Shown here piece by piece: positions 45,216 through 53,188 of a DNA stretch of 64,000 bases. Source of the stretch: Deltaproteobacteria bacterium (lineage in GTDB: Bacteria; Desulfobacterota; Desulfobaccia; Desulfobaccales; 0-14-0-80-60-11); contig JASEFS010000001.1 of NCBI GenBank assembly GCA_030018495.1, positions 1 through 64,000 of the forward strand. The letters run 5' to 3'. Position 1 is the stretch's first letter, and every line of letters starts with the position of its first letter. The notes below the pieces were generated by a model that saw only the letters and a list, made by a program, of their open reading frames with translations, was not told the DNA's origin and searched no databases. The position numbers and the translations under genes are program-made.

Positions 45216-45941
45216 ATGGCGGCGAAAACCCTGCTGATTGTCCAGCATATGCCTTGGGAGGGACCGGGGGAGCACCTTCTGGCGGCGCTCAAGGAGCTGG
45301 GCCTGTCATATCAGGTGGCGGAGGCCTGGCATGAACCTCTGCCGTCCTTGGACCGCTTTGCCGGCTTGATCGTTCTGGGGGGTTCTCCCAACGTGGATGA
45401 AGACGAGGGGTTTCCTTATCTGCGTCCCTTGAAGGCCATGATCCGGGAAACCATTGACCGCGGGCGGGCCTATCTGGGATTCTGCCTGGGGCATCAACTG
45501 CTGGCCCACGTCTTGGGAGCCGCGGTCGGCCCCCTGGCCAAAAAATCCGTAGGGTTCATCACCGGCCGGCTCACTCCTCGAGGTCTTGAACACCCCGCTT
45601 TTCAGGGCTTGGACACGGAGTTGGAACTGTTCAAGTGGCACGGCCAGGGGGTTCTTATGCCGGTGCCGCACGGCCTTGCCATTCTGGCCACCTCCCCGGC
45701 GGCCAAGGTTGAGGCTCTGGGAATTATCGGCAATCCCCGGGTCGTGGGACTGCAATTCGACAATCACGCCGGGCCCGAGGATGTCAAACGCTGGCTGGAA
45801 AATGATGCCGACTGGGCCTTGAGCGGCTCCGGCGCGGATCCCGAAGCGATTATGCGCCGGGCCTCCGTCGCCGCGCCGGAAATTGGTAGGAATTTCCGCA
45901 GGTTCATGCTTAACTTCTGCCGGATCGCCGATTTGCTTTAA
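45216..45941 (+). CDS. Type 1 glutamine amidotransferase (GuaA-like)
   Basis: 241 residues. The nucleophile elbow GFCLGHQLLAHVLG (Cys about 90) and FKWHGQG (catalytic His about 145) fit a class I GATase; the Glu of the triad is expected near residue 190 in the LQFDNHAGPED segment, where an Asp/His is seen instead of the usual FQFHPE, so activity may be altered. Stand-alone GATases of this type act on gamma-glutamyl compounds or other amines. Substrate unknown. Confidence 0.87.
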   Translation: MAAKTLLIVQHMPWEGPGEHLLAALKELGLSYQVAEAWHEPLPSLDRFAGLIVLGGSPNVDEDEGFPYLRPLKAMIRETIDRGRAYLGFCLGHQLLAHVLGAAVGPLAKKSVGFITGRLTPRGLEHPAFQGLDTELELFKWHGQGVLMPVPHGLAILATSPAAKVEALGIIGNPRVVGLQFDNHAGPEDVKRWLENDADWALSGSGADPEAIMRRASVAAPEIGRNFRRFMLNFCRIADLL

Positions 45942-46185
45942 GCCGCGGGACCGGAAATTTCGCCCTGCCTTCAAGCCGGTGACTCCTTGTTGGCCTTGCA
46001 TCCGGCTCCATACCCTCACATCGGCAATTTTTTCCTCTTCCCAAGCCGGTCGGCCCGGATAGGGATTTTTCCGGCAAGGCCCGCGTCCGCTCCAAGCCAG
46101 GGTTTTACCTGTTAAGAGCCGACTTCGCCGGGCTGGCACTGAAATTGAAATTTTGCCGAACTAAATTGCCGACAAGTGGGGAAAT

Positions 46186-46383
46186 ATGAAACGGAACAAG
46201 AAAACCATAGTTCTGGCCCATGAAGAGTTGACGCCGCTTACCGAATATATTCTGGCCAATATGGGCAAAGAGGGCAACCTTATACGGAAGCGATTGAAAT
46301 CCTTTTACCGGGAGCGGGCCTCTCTCAAAGAAGAGTCTTTCGAGCCGCCCCTGGAAGGGCGCTCCTGCGAGGCTCCGGGTTAA
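46186..46383 (+). CDS. Small basic protein, 65 residues
   Basis: Starts MKRNKKTIVLAHEELTPLTE with a GTGGGGAAA stretch before the ATG. The protein is basic at the N-terminus, helical in the middle (ILANMGKEGNLIRKRLKSFY) and has no membrane segment. I do not recognise it. A real gene is plausible from the composition and the start, but there is no operon context. Confidence 0.45.
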   Translation: MKRNKKTIVLAHEELTPLTEYILANMGKEGNLIRKRLKSFYRERASLKEESFEPPLEGRSCEAPG

Positions 46384-46712
46384 GTAAGCGGCTTTGGTGA
46401 AAATCTGCCTAGTTGGGAAGAAGGCCGAAGGCTCATGAACTTCTGCCTTTAGTCCCGACCTCGCCCTTGAAAGTCTAGGCATAAAATTCAAGGTCTAGAC
46501 TTTGCCCGGCCAAAATTGCCTGCGTTAAAGATGTAAGAGCCAGCCCCAGATATGCTCAAACCCGCCGCCGATTCCATAATGTTTAGTTAAATTGGCGGTT
46601 ATTAAGTTTGACATCGCAATTAGTGATTATATATTGAACATAAGGGAGCATCCGGCCGCGCCCCGCAATCAAGCCGACTGGAACCCGCAACTACTGCAAA
46701 TTTGGGGAAGAT
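46384..46712. other. Intergenic region with competing hairpins and a promoter
   Basis: CTTGAA (46466-46471) pairs with TTCAAG (46487-46492), and AAAGTCTAG (46470-46478) pairs with CTAGACTTT (46495-46503). The two stems share two bases and so exclude each other. A strong promoter follows at 46608-46635. Confidence 0.55.
46608..46635 (+). promoter_or_regulatory. Sigma70-like promoter of the lipoprotein gene
   Basis: A perfect TTGACA (46608-46613), 16-base spacer and TATATT (46630-46635, five of six matches to consensus). The predicted transcript would start near 46642, about 70 bases before the lipoprotein ATG. Confidence 0.65.
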
Positions 46713-47108
46713 ATGCATTATCTGGCCTTGGTGCTTGTGCTTGGTTGGTTGGCCGCCGGATGCGGCGAGACGGTCCTCACTCAGTGGCCCAGAGAGCAGA
46801 TATTCAGCAAATATTTTCGGCTCCAGGAAATTCATTTGGGGCAGAGCCAGGCCGAAGTGGAGAGCATCATGGGGCCGCCGGCAGTCCAGGAAACCGCGGA
46901 TTACCGGGGGGGCCAGTACACTTTTTATTTTTATCGCACCCACAATATGGATTATGAGGGCAGCGGCACCGTGCGGGGCGGCTATACCCCTCTGGTTTTT
47001 CAGGGAGGCAGGTTAGTGGGTAAAGGCAAGCGCGATTATTACCGGGCCGCGGACCGCCTCGAGGAGGATGAGGCGCGGGAAGCGCCCTGGCAGAAACGCT
47101 CCTGGTAG
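46713..47108 (+). CDS. Small lipoprotein, SmpA/DUF3192-like
   Basis: 131 residues with a signal and lipobox LAAGC (Cys about 17). The mature part IHLGQSQAEVESIMGPPAVQETADYRGGQYTFYFYRT has the alpha-alpha-beta BLIP/SmpA-like pattern: a GQSxxEVxxxMGxP helix pair followed by strands. The tail is rich in charged residues. Probably outer-membrane associated; the function is not assignable. Confidence 0.78.
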   Translation: MHYLALVLVLGWLAAGCGETVLTQWPREQIFSKYFRLQEIHLGQSQAEVESIMGPPAVQETADYRGGQYTFYFYRTHNMDYEGSGTVRGGYTPLVFQGGRLVGKGKRDYYRAADRLEEDEAREAPWQKRSW

Positions 47109-47234
47109 GCGGACATCGCCAAATCCCGCCAGTAAACCATGCTGCATAGTTTGACCTTAAATTCCCGGACCACGACAGCCGCGGGAACTGTTGGTATCCG
47201 GCTTGCATAAATCAGGGCCGGAAAGGGGTTCACA

Positions 47235-47342
47235 ATGCTCGCGCACACGTTCTACTGGTTTCTCTTGGCCTGCGAATTAGCTGCAATCATCTTCCTTATC
47301 TGGGGGATTTTCTATAAAGTGAGACGCATCATAGAGCGCTGA
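47235..47342 (+). CDS. Membrane microprotein, 35 residues
   Basis: Starts ATG CTC GCG with AAAGGGG 6 bases before it. The reading frame gives a single membrane helix (FYWFLLACELAAIIFLIWGI) and a basic tail (YKVRRIIER) ending at TGA 47340-47342. Hydrophobic core, positive-inside tail and ribosome binding site together support a real small membrane protein. Function unknown. Confidence 0.5.
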   Translation: MLAHTFYWFLLACELAAIIFLIWGIFYKVRRIIER

Positions 47343-47489
47343 CCCGCGTCTTTCCATGTTCGAAATCTTGTTCAAAAGGATAAATTATTGTTTCAGCGGC
47401 TTTACATCCGTTGAATCAGGAGAGCCGGCTTTTACTGGACCCACAGCTTTATCCGATTCTGACCTGAGTGACAAGATGGGTAGACGCAA

Positions 47490-49031
47490 TTAAGAGGTGG
47501 AAGTCTCCGGCGTGGGTTTGCCCAGGAAGTCCCGGGCCATGCGGCTGGCCTCGGCCACCCGCTCTTTTAAGGGAAGACCCATGAGATCAGGGTGAAAATT
47601 GACGTAGTTTTTCAAGCAGTAATACAGCATTTCCACTTTGCGCCGGTCCCCGGCCAGATCGGGATTTTCTTCAAGGCATTCCTGAATGACGGCCTCGACT
47701 TCCTCGTCCTTTTGGGATTGTTGCGCCCTCTTTTTCAAGGTATCGTTTAATTCGTCCAGCGCGCCCGGCTGAAAACTGGAAAAACTTTTTAAAATAGCTT
47801 CCTGCTGGTCGTCGGACAGATCTGCATCAGGCAGGAAATTATCCACCAGTTCGGCAACTTGGCGTTCCAAATCCGACCAATCATGCATAAATCCAAGGTG
47901 GTTGCCTTCCAACTGTTCGAAAACGGCGGTTTGGCCTCCTTCTGCAGGTAAGGGTTCATGAAAATAATCCTGGGCCCATTTGGCCAGTTGCTGCTCCAAT
48001 TCGGCCGCCCGGCTGGACAATTTCCGCAGCTCCGCGAGCATGGCCTCATAACGGCGCCGCTCAATGACCACCGGTTCGTCTGATAGCGGGGCATTCGGCC
48101 CGGCTTCGGCGCGGGACTTCGGTTCAGCGCATTCCTGGGTGCCGGCGGTCACCAGTTTCACCAGATAATCCCAGTTTTCATCCCGCTTGCGGGCATCGCC
48201 GTGGGGGGCATGCCAGAGAAGGCCCAGAAGCAGGTTAGGGTCGTTGAAACCCTCTTCCACGGCCGTTTCAACCAGGTTCTCATAATATTTTTCAGGAGAA
48301 TCGGCAGGAGCCAGCAAGGCCTGGAGTAAAGCCGCCCGAGAGGCCACCAGAGGGAAAACTTCCTCCCACGTAGGGATTTCAGCTTTGGAGGCGATTTCAA
48401 GCATCCCCGGGACTTGCTCCTCGAGAAATCGCCACAGCGCGGGCGGGGGATATTGAGGCGGGCTCTCCCAGGGAGGAATCAGCCATAACCAGGCTTCTTC
48501 GTCCGGGGAATCGGCTTCGAGCGGGACTTCAACCAAACCGCCTTCTCCATAAATTGTGACCAGGGCGTCCTGCAAAATCGAAGCATTAGGGACGCGCCGC
48601 CCCTGGGGGATGGCATAAAAGTGCCGTTCCAGGCTGCCGCCGTGCCTGGCCACACAATCGGCCCGCCAAATGCCCAAGCGGTCCAAAACCGCATCACCTT
48701 CTCCAACAGCTACTTCCACGACAAATATATTGGACCGGACCCCGGTATGAACTGCCAATCCCAGAGAACTGCCGCGTTCTTCAAAATCGGCAAGCTGGAA
48801 GGACCATAAGTCCTGGGGCTGCTGAAAATCCACCGGCAGTTCGGCGGCCGAGGCGGTATCCAGCGCGGCCAGGTCCCAGCCAAGCAGGAGGTAACGGGAA
48901 GCACAAGCCGCCACCCGGCTTTCCTGCTTCTGCCGTTCCTTTAAGCTTAGGATGCGGCCCAATTCGTCTTCCCCAAGACGAGGAGAGAAAATTGACACCT
49001 TCTTATCGCCCTCAGAGCCCATATTTGCCAC
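47490..49031 (-). CDS. Prim-Pol-like protein, active site degenerate
   Basis: 513 residues. The first 210 residues read like the primase-polymerase fold of replication proteins: ASRYLLLGWDLAAL (44-57), SSLGLAVHTGVRSNIFVVEV (88-106), RHGGSLERHFYAIPQG (129-144), IYGEGGLVEVPLE (160-172) and LIPPWESPPQYP (184-195). The acidic DxD expected after the HTG strand is replaced by VEVA, so catalysis is doubtful. The rest is helical, with a C-terminal domain (about 445-505). It follows the E1-like gene after a 396-base gap. It could instead be a bespoke protein of the Ubl system. Start GTG 49031 or ATG 49022. Confidence 0.5.
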   Translation of the reverse strand: MANMGSEGDKKVSIFSPRLGEDELGRILSLKERQKQESRVAACASRYLLLGWDLAALDTASAAELPVDFQQPQDLWSFQLADFEERGSSLGLAVHTGVRSNIFVVEVAVGEGDAVLDRLGIWRADCVARHGGSLERHFYAIPQGRRVPNASILQDALVTIYGEGGLVEVPLEADSPDEEAWLWLIPPWESPPQYPPPALWRFLEEQVPGMLEIASKAEIPTWEEVFPLVASRAALLQALLAPADSPEKYYENLVETAVEEGFNDPNLLLGLLWHAPHGDARKRDENWDYLVKLVTAGTQECAEPKSRAEAGPNAPLSDEPVVIERRRYEAMLAELRKLSSRAAELEQQLAKWAQDYFHEPLPAEGGQTAVFEQLEGNHLGFMHDWSDLERQVAELVDNFLPDADLSDDQQEAILKSFSSFQPGALDELNDTLKKRAQQSQKDEEVEAVIQECLEENPDLAGDRRKVEMLYYCLKNYVNFHPDLMGLPLKERVAEASRMARDFLGKPTPETSTS

Positions 49032-49427
49032 AAACTAACTTTCGAAAAAAACTTGAAAATTGTTAGCCAGCCATGACCGAGAGTGGAGGAGGAAGGCGCC
49101 TGGCAAGCCATATCCCTCCCCACTCTATCTGACTATTACCACAGACGTTTCGTAAATGCCAATAATTTTCACCTGCTTAACCGTAAGCAAACCTTGGCCA
49201 AAGGTCTTCCCCGGCCGATCCGCAAGATAAACAGGCCCGGCAAGGACGCCTGCCCGCTTTTGATTATCCACTTAATTTTACTGCAAATTACAAGCCTGAT
49301 AAAGAAACTCTTTCAGGCTTTTCGTGATGTCACAAAATTTTTCTGGACAGTATCAGGGGCCGCTTCACCGGAAATTCCGTGGTCCGAGGCTGACAATGAA
49401 AGCGGCTGGCTTGGGATTGAGAGGGTT
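49032..49427. other. Gap between E1-like and Prim-Pol-like genes
   Basis: About 400 bases with no credible gene. AAGCCTGA (49292-49299) pairs with TCAGGCTT (49313-49320), a candidate terminator for the Ubl operon on the minus strand. CTAAC/GTTAG flank an A-rich run just upstream of the Prim-Pol-like gene. Confidence 0.5.
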
Positions 49428-50696
49428 TCACATAACAACGGCGCCATTTTCATAAAAAACATTGGGCGGCCGCACCCCGGCCAAGAGCTGGCAGCCGGCG
49501 TCCACCATAAGGCCGGCCACGATCTGGTTGGTCATTATAACTGCGGGATTGGGCTGGTAAATGCAGGCCAGCCGGGAGCGGTCATAGGGGCCCGGGTCCC
49601 TCTGTTCTATAATCTCCGACAGCCCCAATAACTCCGCGGGGGTCAGGCGGTCCCGGGCCGGGTCATATACTATCACCTGGCCGGCGGCCGCGCCGGTGCC
49701 GCCGCTGATGAGCAGTTTGCCGTGGTCTCTGGCCTTTTCACTGAGAACTACCCTGGTCTCAAAATTGTCCACGCAATCGATGATAATGTCATAGGGGGAG
49801 ACGTCGGTGTCTGCCCCGAAATAGCCGATCAAGCCGCGAGCCCGAGTGCCGTAGTGTTGGTTAAGGCGTTCGGCCAGCGCCGGGGCTTTGTTCCGGCCTA
49901 CGGCATCATAGAAAAAAATCTGCCGGTTCAGGTTGGTGGGCTCCACCACATCCGGGTCCATGAAGGTAAGGTTGGAAAAACCTGAAAACGCCAGGCCCAA
50001 ACCCACGAAATTTCCCAGGGCGCCGGCGCCCACCACCAGGATGGAGCGGTTTTGCGAACCAGGCGGGATTTTTTTCCTAGAATAGGTGATAAGGTCAGGC
50101 GACACGGCGCGGCCCATCAAATAATTTTTGGCTTCCTCCAAGGCGATCCCGGCGCCGATGATTCCCAGCACCGGGTCATGGGAGAGGGGTCCCGGCAGGT
50201 TCCGAGGCGGCATCACCTGCTCGAGCTCCTGCCATTCCCGTCCCTTGAAATAGGTGAAAATTTGCAGCCCTTCATTGTCGCAGTCTGTGATGAAAGACCC
50301 TCGGATAACCGCGCGGTTTTCGCGGAAAGCCTTTCCTAAGGCCAGCTTGGCGGCCAAGCCGTAAGAGCTCAGATCCACGATGATGCGGCAGTCCGAAAAG
50401 AAGTCGCCTAAAAAAGGGTGACTGTAAAAACCTTCCAGTGCACTAAGGCGCAGTTCCGGGTTGAGCTGGGCGGCAATTTGGGTCAAGGTGGCGTCCAGAT
50501 AAGGCGCGATGACTTTCAGGCGGTTAATCCCCAGGGCGGCGGCGGACAGCAGGAAGAGCGAGGCCGCGGCATCAGTGTCGCCCACTACGCCGACGGCGGC
50601 CTGCTCCAAGGCCTGCTGATTCCAGCCGTCGATGCGCAACTGCCGGTCCAGCCTTAAGGCAGAAGCACGATGAGAAGGAGCCTGGTTTTGGGTCAT
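49428..50696 (-). CDS. E1-like ThiF-family enzyme with two Rossmann halves
   Basis: 422 residues. The C-terminal half is an active-looking E1/ThiF domain: nucleotide loop GAGALG (223-228), acidic D247, R258 in NLNRQ, K270, DCVDN (307-311) and a Cys (C378) before a segment reading QPNPAVIMTNQIVAGL, the expected place of the thioester cysteine. The N-terminal half begins RQLRIDGWNQQALEQAAVGVVGD, an E1-type start, but has GDTDAA in place of the glycine loop, so it looks inactive. Two unequal halves recall eukaryotic UBA1. Probably adenylates and transfers the Ubl at 54.4 kb. 66 bases, partly CAAAAAC-type repeat, separate it from the JAMM gene. Confidence 0.85.
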   Translation of the reverse strand: MTQNQAPSHRASALRLDRQLRIDGWNQQALEQAAVGVVGDTDAAASLFLLSAAALGINRLKVIAPYLDATLTQIAAQLNPELRLSALEGFYSHPFLGDFFSDCRIIVDLSSYGLAAKLALGKAFRENRAVIRGSFITDCDNEGLQIFTYFKGREWQELEQVMPPRNLPGPLSHDPVLGIIGAGIALEEAKNYLMGRAVSPDLITYSRKKIPPGSQNRSILVVGAGALGNFVGLGLAFSGFSNLTFMDPDVVEPTNLNRQIFFYDAVGRNKAPALAERLNQHYGTRARGLIGYFGADTDVSPYDIIIDCVDNFETRVVLSEKARDHGKLLISGGTGAAAGQVIVYDPARDRLTPAELLGLSEIIEQRDPGPYDRSRLACIYQPNPAVIMTNQIVAGLMVDAGCQLLAGVRPPNVFYENGAVVM

Positions 50697-50762
50697 TTTG
50701 ACTGCGGTTTTTGGTTTTTAGTTTCCTGTTTTCGGTTAAAAGCTAAGGTGAATATACTTGCA

Positions 50763-51560
50763 TCACATTCTTTCAATTACGTCCGGCTTATAAGGAACGG
50801 GCCGGATTTTCTCAAGCACTTCCGCTCTGAGAAGCCTGACATCATCCTCCGATAAGCGCCTCTCAGATTCGACATAGCGCAACTCCGCCGCCCGGCTGCG
50901 GATCGCGGCATGGCCGGAGAGGATGCTGCGCTTTTTATAATGAATCTCCTGGTGATGCCAGCCGCCGTCCCCGACCACGATGGCGTAGCAGAAGCCGCCG
51001 ATGATGGTTTCCAAAAGAACGGCCTCCTGAACGGGCCTGTCGGTGATCAAACTGACGCTCCCTTTGGCCAAATCGGTTTCCTGATAGCGGCCTTCGACCA
51101 GGCAGACGAGATCATCAATCACAATTTCCCGCTTCGCCACGGGTTGCCGGAGCTTGGTGGTGACGTAATCCAGGACGGTGCGCTGGTTGGCTTCGTCCAC
51201 CGCGGAAAACTTGCGCAAATCCATGCTGCCATGGGAGTGAATCCAGCCGTTAATGACCAGGTCGGGGGGGAGTTCTTCCTGAAACGCGGCGATTTTCTCC
51301 GGAACAAGGCTGGCGTACTCCAAGATGTTTTCTTCATTGACGGGGAGGCCGATGTCAATAATGGTCTCCGGCCGGTCGCGGGCCGCCAGGGTGAAGCCGT
51401 ACCATTCAAAGCTGTCTTTAAAAGACTTGCGCACCAGTTCGTTGATCTTGAAGGCTTTGTCCAGGGCGAAGCGGGTGATGGCAATATCTTCGGGCAATGC
51501 AGCCAGCATGATTTCCCGGGGTTCCCGCCGCTTCAAGCCGGTCAGGGACTTGAACCTCAT
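50763..51560 (-). CDS. JAMM/JAB metallopeptidase
   Basis: 265 residues. The full JAMM zinc motif is present: E52 (FEWYGF), then H108-S-H110-G, seven residues, S119, two residues, D122 (IHSHGSMDLRKFSAVDEAN). This is the isopeptidase signature of Rpn11, CSN5 and bacterial Cap3/BilC-type enzymes. The rest of the protein has no recognised domain; the C-terminal third is helical. Overlaps the AAA+ gene by 4 bases (ATGA). Inferred role: trimming the Ubl precursor and removing the Ubl from targets. Confidence 0.88.
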   Translation of the reverse strand: MRFKSLTGLKRREPREIMLAALPEDIAITRFALDKAFKINELVRKSFKDSFEWYGFTLAARDRPETIIDIGLPVNEENILEYASLVPEKIAAFQEELPPDLVINGWIHSHGSMDLRKFSAVDEANQRTVLDYVTTKLRQPVAKREIVIDDLVCLVEGRYQETDLAKGSVSLITDRPVQEAVLLETIIGGFCYAIVVGDGGWHHQEIHYKKRSILSGHAAIRSRAAELRYVESERRLSEDDVRLLRAEVLEKIRPVPYKPDVIERM

Positions 51561-52660
51561 GCCAGTTTTTCCCTTACATAATGCCGGTCCAGGTGGAGCT
51601 TGCCGGTGAACGTGCCGGGAAGCCGATACATGTCTTCCAGGAGGATGCGGTGCAGAATGCTGATGAGACCACGGGCCCCGGTGCCCTCCTGTTTGGCCTG
51701 CTCGGCGATGAGCCTTAAGGCTTCATCATCGAATTCCAGGTCGATGCCCCAGACCTTAAGGTCATTGCCATAGGCCAGCAAAGGGCTGTCCGCGCTTTTG
51801 GTCATGATGTCCATCAGATCTTGGATAGTGAGGGGGTCGTACACCACCTTCACGGGAAACCGGGCCATGAGTTGGCGTTCCATGCCGAAGGACACCAGGT
51901 CTTCGTTCAACAAAAAGTTCTGCCATTCCCCGGCCAGGCTCTGCTTGACCATGCGCCGCTTGACAATATTTTTCAGGTCTTCGAACACACCGCCGGCGAT
52001 AAACAGAACGTGTTTGGTGGAAATAGAGATTCTCTCCTGGCCCCACTCAAAGGTGTTCTCGACGCCCTCAACCAAGCGGAGAAGCCCCTTTTGAACGCCT
52101 TTGCCGGAGACATCCCGGGTGCTGACGCTTTCGGCGGCGATTTTATCGATTTCATCGAGATACACCATGCCCATTTGGGAGATGAGGGGATTGCCGCCGC
52201 CGGCGACCAAAAGATCCACCAGGATGTCCGTGACGTTTTGGCCCACATAACCCACTTCGCTGAACTTTGTCATATCTTCGACCACGAAGGGCACGCCCAC
52301 TTGTTCGGAAAAGGTTTCCGCGGTGTAGGTTTTGCCCACTCCGGTGGGGCCGATGATGAGGATGTTGGCCTTCGGGGTGCGGGTGTTCTTCAGGGCCTGC
52401 TCCAGGTCGCCTTTGTATTCCCCTAAAACCTGCTTGAGCGCGGAGGCCAGCCGGCGATAGTGGAAGGCCACCGCGGTCGCTATGATCTTTTTGCCTCTTT
52501 CCTGGCCGATGACGAACTTGTCCACATCTTCTTTGAGGTCGACCGGGGTCTTGTTGAATTCCAGAATGTGCTGAATGGTGCCGCCGGTTTTCTGGTCACG
52601 GAATGCTTCCAGTTTTTCCTGGATGCGGCGGCGGCTTCGTTCTGAAGTGCTTTGGCTCAT
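51557..52660 (-). CDS. ClpX-like AAA+ ATPase without ClpP-docking loop
   Basis: 367 residues. Walker A GPTGVGKT (104-111), pore loop GYVG (137-140), Walker B VYLDEIDK (166-173), sensor-2 GTGARG (326-331) are intact. It has no zinc-binding domain, and where ClpX has the IGF loop this protein reads RRMVKQSLAGEWQNFLLNED (235-254), without IGF. It should be an unfoldase that does not use ClpP. Position between the unknown 176-aa protein and JAMM, with 4-base overlaps on both sides, makes a stoichiometric complex likely. Confidence 0.87.
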   Translation of the reverse strand: MSQSTSERSRRRIQEKLEAFRDQKTGGTIQHILEFNKTPVDLKEDVDKFVIGQERGKKIIATAVAFHYRRLASALKQVLGEYKGDLEQALKNTRTPKANILIIGPTGVGKTYTAETFSEQVGVPFVVEDMTKFSEVGYVGQNVTDILVDLLVAGGGNPLISQMGMVYLDEIDKIAAESVSTRDVSGKGVQKGLLRLVEGVENTFEWGQERISISTKHVLFIAGGVFEDLKNIVKRRMVKQSLAGEWQNFLLNEDLVSFGMERQLMARFPVKVVYDPLTIQDLMDIMTKSADSPLLAYGNDLKVWGIDLEFDDEALRLIAEQAKQEGTGARGLISILHRILLEDMYRLPGTFTGKLHLDRHYVREKLA

Positions 52661-53187
52661 AAATGTTCCTGCTGTTTATTGTTAATAATGGCGTTCAGCC
52701 GGTGCAGGAGGCTTCCCCAGGCAGCGGCAAGCTCTGGGTTGGCTTCCGCCTCACCGGCCGATTCTAAACGGGAAATTTCCCGTTGGATGATTTCCCGAGC
52801 CGCCAGGGTGCGGAAATGCACGCGGGCCAGGGCGGCCGGCGCCAACTCGGGATTCAGGCGGAAAAGCGGCCCGGAGAGCAACAATTCCTCCGGAGAATGG
52901 GCGAACCTGAGATAAGGATTGTCGGCAGCCGCTAAAATTTCCTGGGTTAACCAATACCCTGGTGCACCGGTCAGAGAAAACAGCGGCGCTTCAAAGGAAT
53001 CCTTTTCTACCAGGCCCAGGGCCAGCAGTTCTGCCGCTCCCGGCAGGGAAAAATCCCGGAGTTGGGCCAAAAAGCCGTGGTCAAGACCATATTCCCGCAC
53101 CAAGGCGCTGACCACCGTAAAAGCGGTCCTGGCGAAAGGCTTTTTGGTCCTGGTCCGAGCCTGTTTAAGGTGCCGGCGGATATCCAT
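52657..53187 (-). CDS. Unknown helical protein of the Ubl operon
   Basis: 176 residues from ATG 53187, one base after the upstream stop (TGATATG). Basic N-terminus (MDIRRHLKQARTRTKKPFAR), then mostly helix. It contains no cysteine, so it is neither a RING nor an E2/HECT-type ligase, and shows no motif I recognise. Conserved position between the E2-like and AAA+ genes suggests an adaptor or substrate-recognition subunit. Overlaps the AAA+ gene by 4 bases. Confidence 0.7.
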   Translation of the reverse strand: MDIRRHLKQARTRTKKPFARTAFTVVSALVREYGLDHGFLAQLRDFSLPGAAELLALGLVEKDSFEAPLFSLTGAPGYWLTQEILAAADNPYLRFAHSPEELLLSGPLFRLNPELAPAALARVHFRTLAAREIIQREISRLESAGEAEANPELAAAWGSLLHRLNAIINNKQQEHL

Positions 53188-53188
53188 A

